A DNA stretch of 64,000 nucleotides from Lacibacter sp. H375 (GTDB lineage: Bacteria > Bacteroidota > Bacteroidia > Chitinophagales > Chitinophagaceae). The notes below the pieces were generated by a model. It was not told where the DNA came from and did no database searches. It saw only the letters and a program-made list of their open reading frames with translations. Of this stretch, positions 26,968-36,788 are shown piece by piece. The DNA is taken from positions 744,001 through 808,000 of the forward strand of contig NZ_JBBKTT010000001.1 in the NCBI RefSeq assembly GCF_037892425.1. The letters are read 5' to 3'. The stretch's first letter is position 1, and every line of letters starts with the position of its first letter. Both the position numbers and the translations under genes were made by a program.

Positions 26968-28752
26968 TTATTGATATCCGGGATTCTGTGGATATTTTGG
27001 TCCTTCCGATACGAGGTTGATCTGCGTTTGAGGGATAGGTCGCAGCATATTAAATGACTGGACGCCTGCAGCACCTTCCGGATTGTGTAGTTTAACCCGA
27101 TCAACAAGTTTCTGTGTTCGTGCAAGATCCCACCAGCGGGTATCTTCCGCATACAATTCCCTGCTTCGTTCATCCAGGATAAAATCAAGCGTTATCTGGC
27201 CGGCGGTAACCTGCTGTGCAATTACTGCGGCAGCATATTCGGCAGGCGTCTGATTTAATTTCAATGCAGCACGGGTACGCAATACATTGATCATGTCTGC
27301 TGCATCCTGTAAAGTAGCACCACCTTTCAATGCCGCTTCTGCGGCAATAAGGTACACTTCTGAGAAACGGAAGAGGATATATGGTCTGTCTGAATAGTCA
27401 TTCAGATTTCCTCTTGTTGAATCATCAAATTTCCGAACATTCGGATAGTAGCTCGCTGTAAAAGGAACTGTTGCGCCGGGTAAGTGATTTGGTTCAAACA
27501 TGATTCCTTTAAATGCCGCTCTTTCTGCAGGAGTAACCAAACGGTCACGCATCCAGATTGACGTATCAATTCCGTTGATAAGCTGACCTCTTGGTGTAAC
27601 AGCACCGTTTGTTCCTCTTACAGACATTTCGGTATTGTTTGAAAGCCATACTGTTTGGAAAGTTCCTTCGTATCGTGCATCTGTTGCACGGTTGGCAAAG
27701 GCAACATCCATGATATAACGGGTATTTGGGCGAATGCGTTGGAATGGACGTCCATTATTTATATCACGAACCGTAACATTGGCTCCACCACTAGCCGGAT
27801 AATTTGCATTAATAGTTGGATAGTTTGGACGCCAGAAGAAATTGGATTTGTTTTCTGCACCATTGGTAGCACCTGCACCTACTGCGGAGTTTTGGCCGAA
27901 TTTCAGATCTTTTGTATGATCAATGACCATTAGCACTTCAGAACTGTACTCCTGTCCTTCTCTGAAAACATTACCAAAATAAGGCAACAGGTTTAAGCCG
28001 TAGGTCGCTTTGTTATCGATCAGAGCTTTTGAAATAGTATATGCCTGTTGAAAATCAGTTGGCTGAGCTACTGTAGACCAACCTCTCCAGAGATGGGTTT
28101 TAGCCAGCAGAAACAAAGCTGTTGATTTAGTTGCAGGTTTGCCTAAACCAGCTGCGGGTGTATTGGGCAAATCAGCCGATGCCTCTGTCAGATCTTTTAT
28201 GATCTGTGCATACACATCTGCAATGGGAGATGGTGCATCGGCAGCAGAAGCGGAAGTATTGAATTTTGTCTTTAGCGGAACAGATCCAAAAGTGGTTACT
28301 AAATAATAGTAACAGAAGCCACGCAGGAATTTAGCCTGTGCTAATAACTGTGTTTTCTGAGCTGCAGGAATATTAGCAGCAGCACCATATTCCAATACGC
28401 CGTTCGCAGTATTGATATTGATGAACATACTGTTCCAGAAACCTAAATAGTTATCGGTGTTACTCTTAATTACCGCATTGTTATACTCAAACCAGTGTTG
28501 CACATCGGCAGCAGCTCCTTTTTGAGATTCATCTGTACCTGCGTTAAAAAGCTGTGTGAAAATTTGCGTACCCCAATGTCCACGGAAGCTGGAATAGATA
28601 CCTGCAATTGCTCCCTGGATACCATCAGAGGTAGAAAAAAATGATGGCGTAAATCCTGTTCGTGGCTGCTCCTCCAATAATTTCTTACAACCGGTAGCCG
28701 CAAGAAGAATGGAGCCCAGAAACAGACTAAATATTATTTTCTTATGTTTCAT
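26968..28752 (-). CDS. SusD/RagB-family glycan-binding lipoprotein
   Basis: A 594-residue surface lipoprotein that captures oligosaccharides and passes them to its SusC partner. The lipobox ends ATGCKK (Cys22). The N-terminal TPR-like helices and the C-terminal SusD fold are visible, with the typical RFSEVYLIAAEAALKGG and ARTQKLVDRVKLHNP. The last lines MLRPIPQTQINLV and YPQNPGYQ are the classic SusD ending. It follows susC by 18 bases. Xylan as the ligand is inferred from the neighbours. Confidence 0.95.
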   Translation of the reverse strand: MKHKKIIFSLFLGSILLAATGCKKLLEEQPRTGFTPSFFSTSDGIQGAIAGIYSSFRGHWGTQIFTQLFNAGTDESQKGAAADVQHWFEYNNAVIKSNTDNYLGFWNSMFININTANGVLEYGAAANIPAAQKTQLLAQAKFLRGFCYYYLVTTFGSVPLKTKFNTSASAADAPSPIADVYAQIIKDLTEASADLPNTPAAGLGKPATKSTALFLLAKTHLWRGWSTVAQPTDFQQAYTISKALIDNKATYGLNLLPYFGNVFREGQEYSSEVLMVIDHTKDLKFGQNSAVGAGATNGAENKSNFFWRPNYPTINANYPASGGANVTVRDINNGRPFQRIRPNTRYIMDVAFANRATDARYEGTFQTVWLSNNTEMSVRGTNGAVTPRGQLINGIDTSIWMRDRLVTPAERAAFKGIMFEPNHLPGATVPFTASYYPNVRKFDDSTRGNLNDYSDRPYILFRFSEVYLIAAEAALKGGATLQDAADMINVLRTRAALKLNQTPAEYAAAVIAQQVTAGQITLDFILDERSRELYAEDTRWWDLARTQKLVDRVKLHNPEGAAGVQSFNMLRPIPQTQINLVSEGPKYPQNPGYQ

Positions 28753-28770
28753 ACTATAAAATTTAGAAGA

Positions 28771-31700
28771 TTAAAATCGAACATTAACTCCAAAAATGAT
28801 TTGACGTGAAGGAGGAACACCCATGCCTACAGTAACAGCACGTCCCTGAACAGGGTTTAATCCACCGCCTTGTGAAGCCACAGCATTACCTGTACCATTA
28901 CCCTCCGGATCTAAACCTAAACCGTCTCTCACCAACGGAGCCCATAAAATGAATGGATTCTGTGCAGATACATACACTCTGAGTCCGCTGATTTTTGCTT
29001 TGCTCAAAAGTTTCTCTGGAATGTTATATCCGAAATCAATTGTTCTGAGTTTAATAAAAGAACCATCACGATACGTGAGTGTTGAAGTGAAGAGCAGGGC
29101 ATCCTTACTTGCATCCGGCTGAGGGAATGCATTAGTTGGATTGGTTGGAGTCCAGTAATCAACTTTCAACTGGTTTACACGGCTGTTCAGGAAGAAAGGA
29201 TAACCGGCGCCGCCACCATCAGCAGAAAGGTAGGTTGCAACTACAGTTTGTCCAAATCGACCAAACATCACGATGTTCAAATCAAAATTCTTGAATTCAA
29301 AACGGTTTGATAAACCTGCTACCAGGTCTGGCTGGAAGTTGCCAACCACCCCTCTGTCCGCATCATTGATCACATTATCTTTATTCACATCTTGAATCTT
29401 GATGTCGCCGGGAGCAACACCATACACAGCAGCCTGAGCAGCTTCCGATGTTTGCCAGATGCCTATTTTTTTGTAATCAAAAATGGTGGTGATAGGTTGA
29501 CCTACAAACCATCCGTTGCCACGATCCTGTTGAAGTCCTAATTGCAATGCAACAATTTTTTCCCGGTTGAAGAAACCGTTGAAATCGGTGGTCCATCTGA
29601 AACCGTTTTTGCTTTCGATATTTACACTGCTCACCGAGAATTCTAAACCGTAGTTTGAAGTTTCTCCAACATTTACAAGAATGCTGTTCACTCCATTACT
29701 GCGGGGCAACTCACGGTTCAGCAAGATATCGGTTGTGTTGTTTTTGTAAAAATCAACAGAACCTGTAATACGATTCTTCAGCAAACCGAAATCCAGACCG
29801 ATGTTGATACCTGTTGTTTTTTCCCAGGTAAGATTTGGATTAGGGCTCGTATTAATCAAATAACCATTTACATAATTTACACCAATGGCCGAACCTGATC
29901 CGAAGTTATAGAAGTTGTTACCAAGGCTGCCCAATGTGGTGTATGCGCCTATACCAGCATTTGAGCTGATACCCCAGCCTGCTCTTAATTTAAGAGATGA
30001 AATAGCTGCAACATTCTGCATGAACTTCTCATTAGCGATATTCCAACCCAAAGAAAGGGCAGGATAAGTTACCCACTGATTGCCGGGAGCCAATACAGAT
30101 GCACCATCTGTGCGCACAGTAGCAGTAAGAAGATATCTGTCATCAAACGAATACACGGCTCTGCCCATATAGCCGATTAAAGCAGACTCATTGAAATTGC
30201 CACCCTGGGGATTGATGGTGTTTACCTGTAGCCAGTTGTAATCCTGCAGAAAGTCGGCAGGTACACCTTGCCCGTTAAATTGCTGTGCACGGAAATGATT
30301 TTTTTGAACTTCCTGAAGCGCCAACACAGTCACTTTATGCTTTCCCGCAAAGGTTTTGTTGTACTCCAGTGAGTTGTTTATTGTGTATTGCCATCCTTCT
30401 GAATTATTCTGACTCAGATTAGAACCGGCAGGTGTTGCGTTAATATTAAATACAGTATTTGGTCCGGTATAATTGCTTGCAAGTGTTTGCGACCAACCAT
30501 AACCAAAGGTAGATTTGAATTTCAGATCTCTCAGGATCTTGATCTCTGCATAAAAATTATGCTGGAACTGATACCTCCTGCTAAATTCCTTGATCAGGTC
30601 GTTATTGCCGATGGAAGTAAGCGGATTGATCTGGGCGTTATCAACCCCTTGTAAAATAGCGGGTTTAAAGTTGATCGTACCGTCATCGTTGTAAGGTTTG
30701 TACAACGGTCCTAATCGTGTACCGGCACCGTATGCATTTGTACCAAGTCTGTTAGAACGCAATAAGGTATTAAAGCTGGTAAATCCTATTTTAATACGAT
30801 CTGAAACCTTATGATCAATATTTACATTAAAAGAATACCTATTCAGGTTTTGATCATGAATAATACCAGTCTCATTGTAATAACCAACACCAAAAGAGTA
30901 CTGTGTTCTTTCGGTACCGCCTCTCACACTCAAATCATGACTTGTGCGAATTCCTTGTGTCAATAACAGATCCTGCCAGTCAGTACTCACACCTGCTGCA
31001 AGGTTTGCCTGCTCCGTTGCATTTAATGCATAAGGATTGTTATTAGCAGGGTTCGGCTGCCCTTCCTTTGCATCTTGCTTAAATTTTGCATATTCTGCGC
31101 CGTTAAATAAACGGTACGTACCAATTGCATTCACCACGCCCACATAACCGTTGTACGTAGTAGTTGCTTTTTGAGAAGTACCACGTTTGGTTGTAATGAT
31201 GATGACACCATTTGATCCACGTGATCCATATATAGCAGTTGCAGATGCATCTTTTAATATATCCAGACTGGCTATATTATCGGGATTAATATCATTCACA
31301 CTACCGCCATACACCATTCCATCAACAACGATCAATGGGTTGTTATTTCCTGTAAGCGAACGGTTGCCTCGTATACGGATTTGGCCGCCAGCTCCAATCT
31401 GGTTGCTGTTATTCACAATATCCACTCCGGGTGCACGACCTTGTAATTGGTTGAAAATATTCGGTGCTTTAATCTCGTTCAGGGTTTCACCTTTAATAGT
31501 AACAGTAGATCCTGTTACGTCTTTTTTGCGTTGTGTACCATAACCAATCACAACTACTTCGCCGAGTGCTTCGCTGTCAACAACCAGATCAATCGTAATT
31601 GTTGCCTGGTCGCCAATGCGAACTTCTTTTTCAGCATACCCAACGGCTGAAACTACCAGGGTGCTTCCTCTGGAAGCACTGATCGTAAAGGAACCATTGT

Positions 31701-31917
31701 TATCGGTGGTGGTTCCTTGGTTGGTTCCTTTAAGAGTGATAGATGCACCTCTTAATGGAGTGCCATTTTCACCGTTCACTGTACCTTTTACAGTAATGTC
31801 TTGAGCTGATACCTGATTTGGTATTAGCAACACCTGTAACAGTATCGCAAATACAAAAGCAGGAAAATTTGCCACCAGTTGTTTTAATAGAGGCAAACTG
31901 ATTTTTTTCTTTGGCAT
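28771..31917 (-). CDS. SusC/RagA-family TonB-dependent outer-membrane transporter
   Basis: A 1048-residue importer that works with SusD using TonB energy. I use the ATG at 31917 (MPKKKISLP); a TTG two codons earlier is only a formal option. The signal peptide ends near NQVSAQ. A carboxypeptidase-regulatory-like domain covers about residues 40-112. A TonB box follows (ALGEVVVIGYGTQ). The plug carries the motif DILKDASATAIYGSRGSNGV. The 22-strand barrel ends in QIIFGVNVRF. Upstream are two LacI-type operators, so it is probably induced by xylan products. Confidence 0.95.
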   Translation of the reverse strand: MPKKKISLPLLKQLVANFPAFVFAILLQVLLIPNQVSAQDITVKGTVNGENGTPLRGASITLKGTNQGTTTDNNGSFTISASRGSTLVVSAVGYAEKEVRIGDQATITIDLVVDSEALGEVVVIGYGTQRKKDVTGSTVTIKGETLNEIKAPNIFNQLQGRAPGVDIVNNSNQIGAGGQIRIRGNRSLTGNNNPLIVVDGMVYGGSVNDINPDNIASLDILKDASATAIYGSRGSNGVIIITTKRGTSQKATTTYNGYVGVVNAIGTYRLFNGAEYAKFKQDAKEGQPNPANNNPYALNATEQANLAAGVSTDWQDLLLTQGIRTSHDLSVRGGTERTQYSFGVGYYNETGIIHDQNLNRYSFNVNIDHKVSDRIKIGFTSFNTLLRSNRLGTNAYGAGTRLGPLYKPYNDDGTINFKPAILQGVDNAQINPLTSIGNNDLIKEFSRRYQFQHNFYAEIKILRDLKFKSTFGYGWSQTLASNYTGPNTVFNINATPAGSNLSQNNSEGWQYTINNSLEYNKTFAGKHKVTVLALQEVQKNHFRAQQFNGQGVPADFLQDYNWLQVNTINPQGGNFNESALIGYMGRAVYSFDDRYLLTATVRTDGASVLAPGNQWVTYPALSLGWNIANEKFMQNVAAISSLKLRAGWGISSNAGIGAYTTLGSLGNNFYNFGSGSAIGVNYVNGYLINTSPNPNLTWEKTTGINIGLDFGLLKNRITGSVDFYKNNTTDILLNRELPRSNGVNSILVNVGETSNYGLEFSVSSVNIESKNGFRWTTDFNGFFNREKIVALQLGLQQDRGNGWFVGQPITTIFDYKKIGIWQTSEAAQAAVYGVAPGDIKIQDVNKDNVINDADRGVVGNFQPDLVAGLSNRFEFKNFDLNIVMFGRFGQTVVATYLSADGGGAGYPFFLNSRVNQLKVDYWTPTNPTNAFPQPDASKDALLFTSTLTYRDGSFIKLRTIDFGYNIPEKLLSKAKISGLRVYVSAQNPFILWAPLVRDGLGLDPEGNGTGNAVASQGGGLNPVQGRAVTVGMGVPPSRQIIFGVNVRF

Positions 31918-32212
31918 AGTCAATTCTAGTTTTGAGTTTAACAGTTAATTTATTAGCAGTGAGTGGAGAAACAATATTCTGTTCCTAGGGATCAGGAGGA
32001 GAAAAATGTAAGAAATAAATAAAGCGTTGATGTGGAAAGTTGTAAATAACAGGCGTAATAACTAACGAACAAGTAATTCCAGGACGCAAAGACTTCAGTT
32101 TGTCTTTGGCAAAGGCAATCGTGGAGTTTACACCCATAGCAATCAATCTTCTCATATCAGCAGTTATCGTTAAACTTCATTCTTTTCTCAGGAAAATGAA
32201 GTGATCTTATAT

Positions 32213-32226
32213 TGCAATCGGTTGCA
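32213..32226. promoter_or_regulatory. LacI-type operator upstream of susC
   Basis: TGCAATCGGTTGCA is the exact reverse complement of the other perfect copies. It lies 296 bases upstream of the susC ATG. Confidence 0.72.
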
Positions 32227-32411
32227 TATAAAGACCAAAAAAATAGCACTTTCCCACTCGGATGATCCGTTATAAAATGCTATGTTCAGGAGTTACATCA
32301 TCACTAGTTCACTATAAGTAATAATGACTTCACTTTCTGTATTTATCTACTGTATACTGTAAACAGTGCAGCAAATAAATAGCTTGTCTTTTATATACAA
32401 AGAAGCTAATC

Positions 32412-32457
32412 TGAAAGCTAATGTAGGAAATATTTTTAAAAATGCAACCGATTGCAT
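32412..32457. promoter_or_regulatory. 46-bp conserved block with LacI-type operator, upstream of lacI
   Basis: The block opens TGAAAGCTAATGTAGGAAA and contains TGCAACCGATTGCA (32443-32456). It lies 60 bases before the first lacI ATG and 495 bases before the susC ATG. It matches the block upstream of GH30 in length and order. Confidence 0.78.
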
Positions 32458-32516
32458 TATCTTTTTAAAATAATTTCTACCTTAGACCGATAAACGATGT
32501 TTGTCATACTCTTCTT

Positions 32517-33548
32517 ATGCAAAAAGATGTAACGATTTACGACCTGGCAAGGGAGCTTAACTTATCGCCTGCTACTATCAGCAGGGGCTTAAAGAAAAGC
32601 AGTGCCCTTAATAAGGATACCGTAAGCAGGATACTTACTAAAGCAGAAGAGATGGGCTATCGCCACAACAACTTCGCAAGTAGCCTTCGTAATAAACGAA
32701 CACAAACCATTGGCATCATCGTTCCCCGGTTGAACAGTTATTTTATGACTTCTGTATTATCAGGCATTGAAGACATTGCCAGCAAAGAAGGTTATAATAT
32801 TATCATCAGCCAGTCATTGGAAAAAAAGGAACTGGAGAGAAGCAATGCACATACCATGTTTAATAAAAGAGTGGATGGCTTACTGATATCACTCGCCTAT
32901 GATACAACAGACATTGAACATCTGCAGCCTTTTTTCGATAAACATATTCCTGTTGTTTTTTTCGACAGGGCCTTTCCAACTGAAGAAAGCACCTGTGTTG
33001 TTATCAATAACCAGGAAGCTGCTTATAAAGCTGTAAAACATTTGATAGAGCAGAGATGCAAAAGGATCATGCACCTGGGCGGCAACCTATTGAGAGATAT
33101 TTATGCCGATCGTTTGAAAGGCTACAAACAGGCGCTGGAAGAAAACAATATTACATACAATGAAAAATTAGTGCAGATTTCTAAGCTTGGAGAACAGGAT
33201 GGTTATGATGCTGCCAATTATATTCTTTCAATGAATCCTGAAGAAAGACCCGATGCCGTTTTTTGTGCCAATGATATGTCAGCAGTGTATTGCATGAGCG
33301 TGCTCAAAGAAAATGGAATTAAAATCCCTGAAGACATTGCATTTGTAGGTTTTAATAATGATGCAGTAAGCAGGGTAATTGAACCAAAACTCACAACAAT
33401 TGATTACCCCGGTTATAATATAGGCGAAGCAGCAGCTTCAGGATTAATTAATATTCTGAAAGGTGACGCTACTACAATGAAAACAACAAAAGTTGTTTTG
33501 CATGCTTCCCTTTTGGTGAGAGATTCTTCTATACGAACGAAAAATTAA
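32517..33548 (+). CDS. LacI-family transcriptional regulator 1
   Basis: A 343-residue sugar-responsive repressor. The HTH domain covers residues 4-50 (VTIYDLARELNLSPATISRGL), with the hinge helix NNFASSLRNKRT next. A periplasmic-binding-protein-like sensor domain follows at about 60-340, with FFDKHIPVVFFDRAF, FVGFNND and LTTIDYPGYNIG. Upstream operators of the TGCAAYCGRTTGCA type suggest self-control and control of susC. It is followed after 27 bases by a second, similar lacI gene, so they are probably a tandem duplication. The inducer is likely a xylan-derived sugar or uronate; this is inferred. Confidence 0.94.
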   Translation: MQKDVTIYDLARELNLSPATISRGLKKSSALNKDTVSRILTKAEEMGYRHNNFASSLRNKRTQTIGIIVPRLNSYFMTSVLSGIEDIASKEGYNIIISQSLEKKELERSNAHTMFNKRVDGLLISLAYDTTDIEHLQPFFDKHIPVVFFDRAFPTEESTCVVINNQEAAYKAVKHLIEQRCKRIMHLGGNLLRDIYADRLKGYKQALEENNITYNEKLVQISKLGEQDGYDAANYILSMNPEERPDAVFCANDMSAVYCMSVLKENGIKIPEDIAFVGFNNDAVSRVIEPKLTTIDYPGYNIGEAAASGLINILKGDATTMKTTKVVLHASLLVRDSSIRTKN

Positions 33549-33575
33549 CAGACGATTCAACTATAAACCAGAACC

Positions 33576-34604
33576 ATGAAGGAAAAAAAGGAAGTGACCA
33601 TTTACGATATTGCACAAGTACTGGAGCTTTCCACTGCAACTGTCAGTCGTGGTCTTCAGGATCATCCTGCCATTAGCAAAAATACCCGCAAGAAAATTCA
33701 GGATGCAGCTAAGGAGATGGGTTATCGTCATAATAATTTTGCGAGCAATCTCCGCAAACAAAAGACAAACACCATCGGTATAATCGTCCATGAATTGAAC
33801 AGTAACTTTATTACCTCTGTGCTGGCTGGTATTGAAAAGATCAGTACAGAATCAGGATACGATCTCATCATCACCCACTCATCTGAAAGTTTTACAAAAG
33901 AATCGGCTAACGTTCTCAATTTATTTCACAAACGTGTAGATGGTATTATTGCCTCACTTTCATTCGATACCAAAGGATTGGATCACTTTCAACCATTCTT
34001 CGATAAAAACATTCCGGTTATTTTCTTTGATCGTGTGGAAGAAAACTCTGACAATGCCAAAGTAGTAATTGATAACTACAAGAATGGTTACCAGGCAACA
34101 CAGCATTTGATTGAACAGGGAAGCAAACGCATTGTGATTGTTACTGCTAATCTCAGCCGTAACGTATATGCCCAACGTTTTAAGGGATATAAAGATGCGT
34201 TATTTGATAACGGAATTGAGTTTGATGAAAATCTTGTACTCATAAAAGATTTGAGTGAAAAGTGTGGCCGTGAAGCTGCTTTGCAGATCCTTGAAATGAA
34301 ACCCATGCCTGATGCTGCCTTTATCACCAATGATTTCTCAGCAGCTGTTTGTATGCAAACATTAAAAGAACATGGCGTTCGCATACCGGAAGACATTGCC
34401 ATTGTTGGTTTTAATAACGATGCCATTAGTAAAATAGTTGAACCACAGTTGACCACCGTCAACTATCCCGGTATTGATATTGGTGAAATTGCTGCACGTA
34501 ATTTAATTGCACACCTGAAAGGTGATAGCAAGATCACACAGACGAACACCATCATTGTAAAATCAGAATTAATTATCCGCAAATCATCTCTACGTAAAGG
34601 ATGA
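33576..34604 (+). CDS. LacI-family transcriptional regulator 2
   Basis: A 342-residue paralogue of the preceding protein, with the same domain order. The HTH (VTIYDIAQVLELSTATVSRGLQ) and hinge (NNFASNLRKQKT) are close to those of regulator 1, so the two may recognise the same or related operators. Many sensor-domain motifs are shared (FFDKNIPVIFFDR, AIVGFNNDAISK), but the ligand pocket regions differ enough to allow a different inducer, for example an aldouronic acid versus xylose. The GH67 gene follows after 19 bases, which suggests an operon. Confidence 0.94.
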   Translation: MKEKKEVTIYDIAQVLELSTATVSRGLQDHPAISKNTRKKIQDAAKEMGYRHNNFASNLRKQKTNTIGIIVHELNSNFITSVLAGIEKISTESGYDLIITHSSESFTKESANVLNLFHKRVDGIIASLSFDTKGLDHFQPFFDKNIPVIFFDRVEENSDNAKVVIDNYKNGYQATQHLIEQGSKRIVIVTANLSRNVYAQRFKGYKDALFDNGIEFDENLVLIKDLSEKCGREAALQILEMKPMPDAAFITNDFSAAVCMQTLKEHGVRIPEDIAIVGFNNDAISKIVEPQLTTVNYPGIDIGEIAARNLIAHLKGDSKITQTNTIIVKSELIIRKSSLRKG

Positions 34605-34623
34605 TGCTGTAACGATTACTTAC

Positions 34624-36762
34624 ATGAAGAGAATAAACGTATTGCTGCTGTTATTGATTTGTTGTTCGCTTGTACGGGCAGAGAATGGTTATGATCTGTG
34701 GTTACGTTATGTGCGTATCAAAAACAAAACTCTTCTTGTTGAATACAAAAAACAAATTGCGTCACCTGTTGTGTTAGGCTCATCAGCTACGGCTGATATT
34801 GCACGGAAAGAATTAGCAACTGCACTAACAGGGTTAACAGGCAGCAGTTATTTAATAAACAGCAACATCAATACAACAAGTGTATTCATAGCGGGCACAG
34901 TAAAATCATCTCCTGTTTTAGCTACACTTGTTACAAAAGAAGAATTAAATCGTATTGACGATGAAGGCTTCATCATTAAAGCAAAACCCGGCAAAACATT
35001 TATTACCGGCAATACAGATGTTGCTGTACTCTACGGCATTTTTCATTACCTGCGCCTAATGCAAACCAATCAGCAGGTAACAAATCTCAATATTATTTCA
35101 GTACCCAGACTGAAATTACGCATGCTGAATCATTGGGATAATCTCGATCGTACAGTTGAGCGTGGCTATGCAGGCTTTTCTATCTGGGATTGGCATCGTC
35201 TTCCAACATTTATCGATCAACGCTATATTGATTATGCAAGAGCAAATGCATCGATTGGCATTAATGCAGTGGTGTTGACGAATGTAAATGCAAATGCGAT
35301 CATCCTCACTCCTGCTTATCTCGAAAAAGTAAAAAAGCTGGCTGATGTATTTCGTCCATATGGCATCAAAGTATTTTTAACTGCACGTTTCAGTGCACCA
35401 ATCGAACTGGGTAAATTAAAAACTGCCGATCCGTTAGATAATACAGTACAACAATGGTGGACTGCAAAAGCAAATGAGATCTATTCACTCATCCCCGACT
35501 TTGGTGGTTTTCTCGTGAAAGCAAACAGCGAAGGACAACCCGGTCCGCAGGATTATAAACGCACACATGCCGATGGTGCAAACATGCTGGCCACTGCAGT
35601 AGCACCACATAAAGGAATTGTGATCTGGCGTGCATTTGTGTATGCAGCAGAGAATCCTGTTGATCGTCATAAGCAAGCGTATGATGATTTTGTTCCGCTC
35701 GACGGAAAATTCAACAGCAATGTATTAGTGCAGGTGAAGAACGGTGCTATTGATTTTATGCCCCGTGAACCTTTTCATCCGTTGTTCGGCGCCATGCCCA
35801 AAACGCCGTTGATGATGGAGTTCCAGGTAACACAGGAATATCTAGGGCAGGCAACTAACTGGGTTTTTCTTGCTCCATTATTTAAAGAAGTACTGGATGC
35901 CGATACATATGCAAAAGGCAAAGGCAGCACTGTTGCCAAAGTAATTGATGGCAGTTTAGATGATCATTCACTCAATGGTATGACGGGTGTTGCAAACATC
36001 GGCAACGATATTAATTGGACAGGGCATCCAATGGCGCAGGCCAATTGGTATTCATTGGGACGCCTGGCATGGGATTACAATGTAACCAGTGATGTAATTG
36101 CAGATGAGTGGTTGCGTATGAGTTTTTCCAATGATGCTGCGTTTGTACAATCAACAAAGCAGATCATGTTGCGCAGCAGAGAAATTATGGTTGACTACAT
36201 GAACCCGATTGGTCTGCACCATATCATGGCAACAGGTCATCACTATGGTCCGGCTCCTTGGGTAAGTAATCTCAATCGTCCGGAATGGAATCCAGTTTAT
36301 TATCATAAAGCCGATAGTGTTGGGATTGGTTTTAATCGCACCGCTAGCGGCAGTAATGCAATTGGACAATATCATCCCGAAGCACGGAAACAATGGGAAA
36401 ACATTGCAACCTGCGATGAAAAATATCTGCTTTGGTTTCATCATGCAGCATGGAATCATAAAATGAAAAGCGGTCGCACACTTTGGAACGAACTTGTTTA
36501 CAAATATTACAACGGAGCAGATAGCGTAAAGTGGATGAAGAACGAATGGTTGAAACAACAACCAAAAATTGATGCACAACGATTCAGGGAAGTAAGCATG
36601 TTGCTCGATACACAAGCAGAAGAAGCAAAGTGGTGGCGCAATGCATGTGTATTGTATTTCCAGACTTTTTCAAAACAACCGATTCCTTCGAATTACGAAC
36701 AACCTGACAAAACTTTAGATTACTATAAAAGTTTACGTTTCCCATTTGCACCGGGCAACTAA
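34624..36762 (+). CDS. GH67 alpha-glucuronidase
   Basis: A 712-residue enzyme that removes (4-O-methyl-)glucuronic acid from the non-reducing-end xylose of aldouronic acids. A signal peptide is visible (MKRINVLLLLLICCSLVRA), so it acts in the periplasm. The GH67 N-terminal domain is at about residues 22-150, followed by the TIM barrel, with NHWDNLDRTVERGYAG as a family signature, and the C-terminal helical domain. By spacing to characterised members, the catalytic acids are Glu303 (KANSEGQPGP), Asp377 (NGAIDF) and Glu405 (QEYLG). It follows the lacI pair and precedes the short-chain dehydrogenase. Confidence 0.95.
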   Translation: MKRINVLLLLLICCSLVRAENGYDLWLRYVRIKNKTLLVEYKKQIASPVVLGSSATADIARKELATALTGLTGSSYLINSNINTTSVFIAGTVKSSPVLATLVTKEELNRIDDEGFIIKAKPGKTFITGNTDVAVLYGIFHYLRLMQTNQQVTNLNIISVPRLKLRMLNHWDNLDRTVERGYAGFSIWDWHRLPTFIDQRYIDYARANASIGINAVVLTNVNANAIILTPAYLEKVKKLADVFRPYGIKVFLTARFSAPIELGKLKTADPLDNTVQQWWTAKANEIYSLIPDFGGFLVKANSEGQPGPQDYKRTHADGANMLATAVAPHKGIVIWRAFVYAAENPVDRHKQAYDDFVPLDGKFNSNVLVQVKNGAIDFMPREPFHPLFGAMPKTPLMMEFQVTQEYLGQATNWVFLAPLFKEVLDADTYAKGKGSTVAKVIDGSLDDHSLNGMTGVANIGNDINWTGHPMAQANWYSLGRLAWDYNVTSDVIADEWLRMSFSNDAAFVQSTKQIMLRSREIMVDYMNPIGLHHIMATGHHYGPAPWVSNLNRPEWNPVYYHKADSVGIGFNRTASGSNAIGQYHPEARKQWENIATCDEKYLLWFHHAAWNHKMKSGRTLWNELVYKYYNGADSVKWMKNEWLKQQPKIDAQRFREVSMLLDTQAEEAKWWRNACVLYFQTFSKQPIPSNYEQPDKTLDYYKSLRFPFAPGN

Positions 36763-36788
36763 CTTGCAGTTAAACTAATATTTGCATT

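Larger units (their letters stand above)
31918..32516. other. Divergent regulatory region between susC and lacI
   Basis: These 599 bases hold no gene. They contain two LacI-type operators 230 bases apart and the second copy of the 46-bp conserved block, and are A/T-rich overall. A GATGTTTG sequence at 32494-32501, one base away from a -7 box, precedes the first lacI gene. The long distance to susC suggests a long leader or a second promoter that I cannot place. Confidence 0.75.

Noticed and set aside
31918-32516. Riboswitch in the long susC leader
   Set aside because: No known riboswitch core could be recognised by eye, and the operators explain part of the region.
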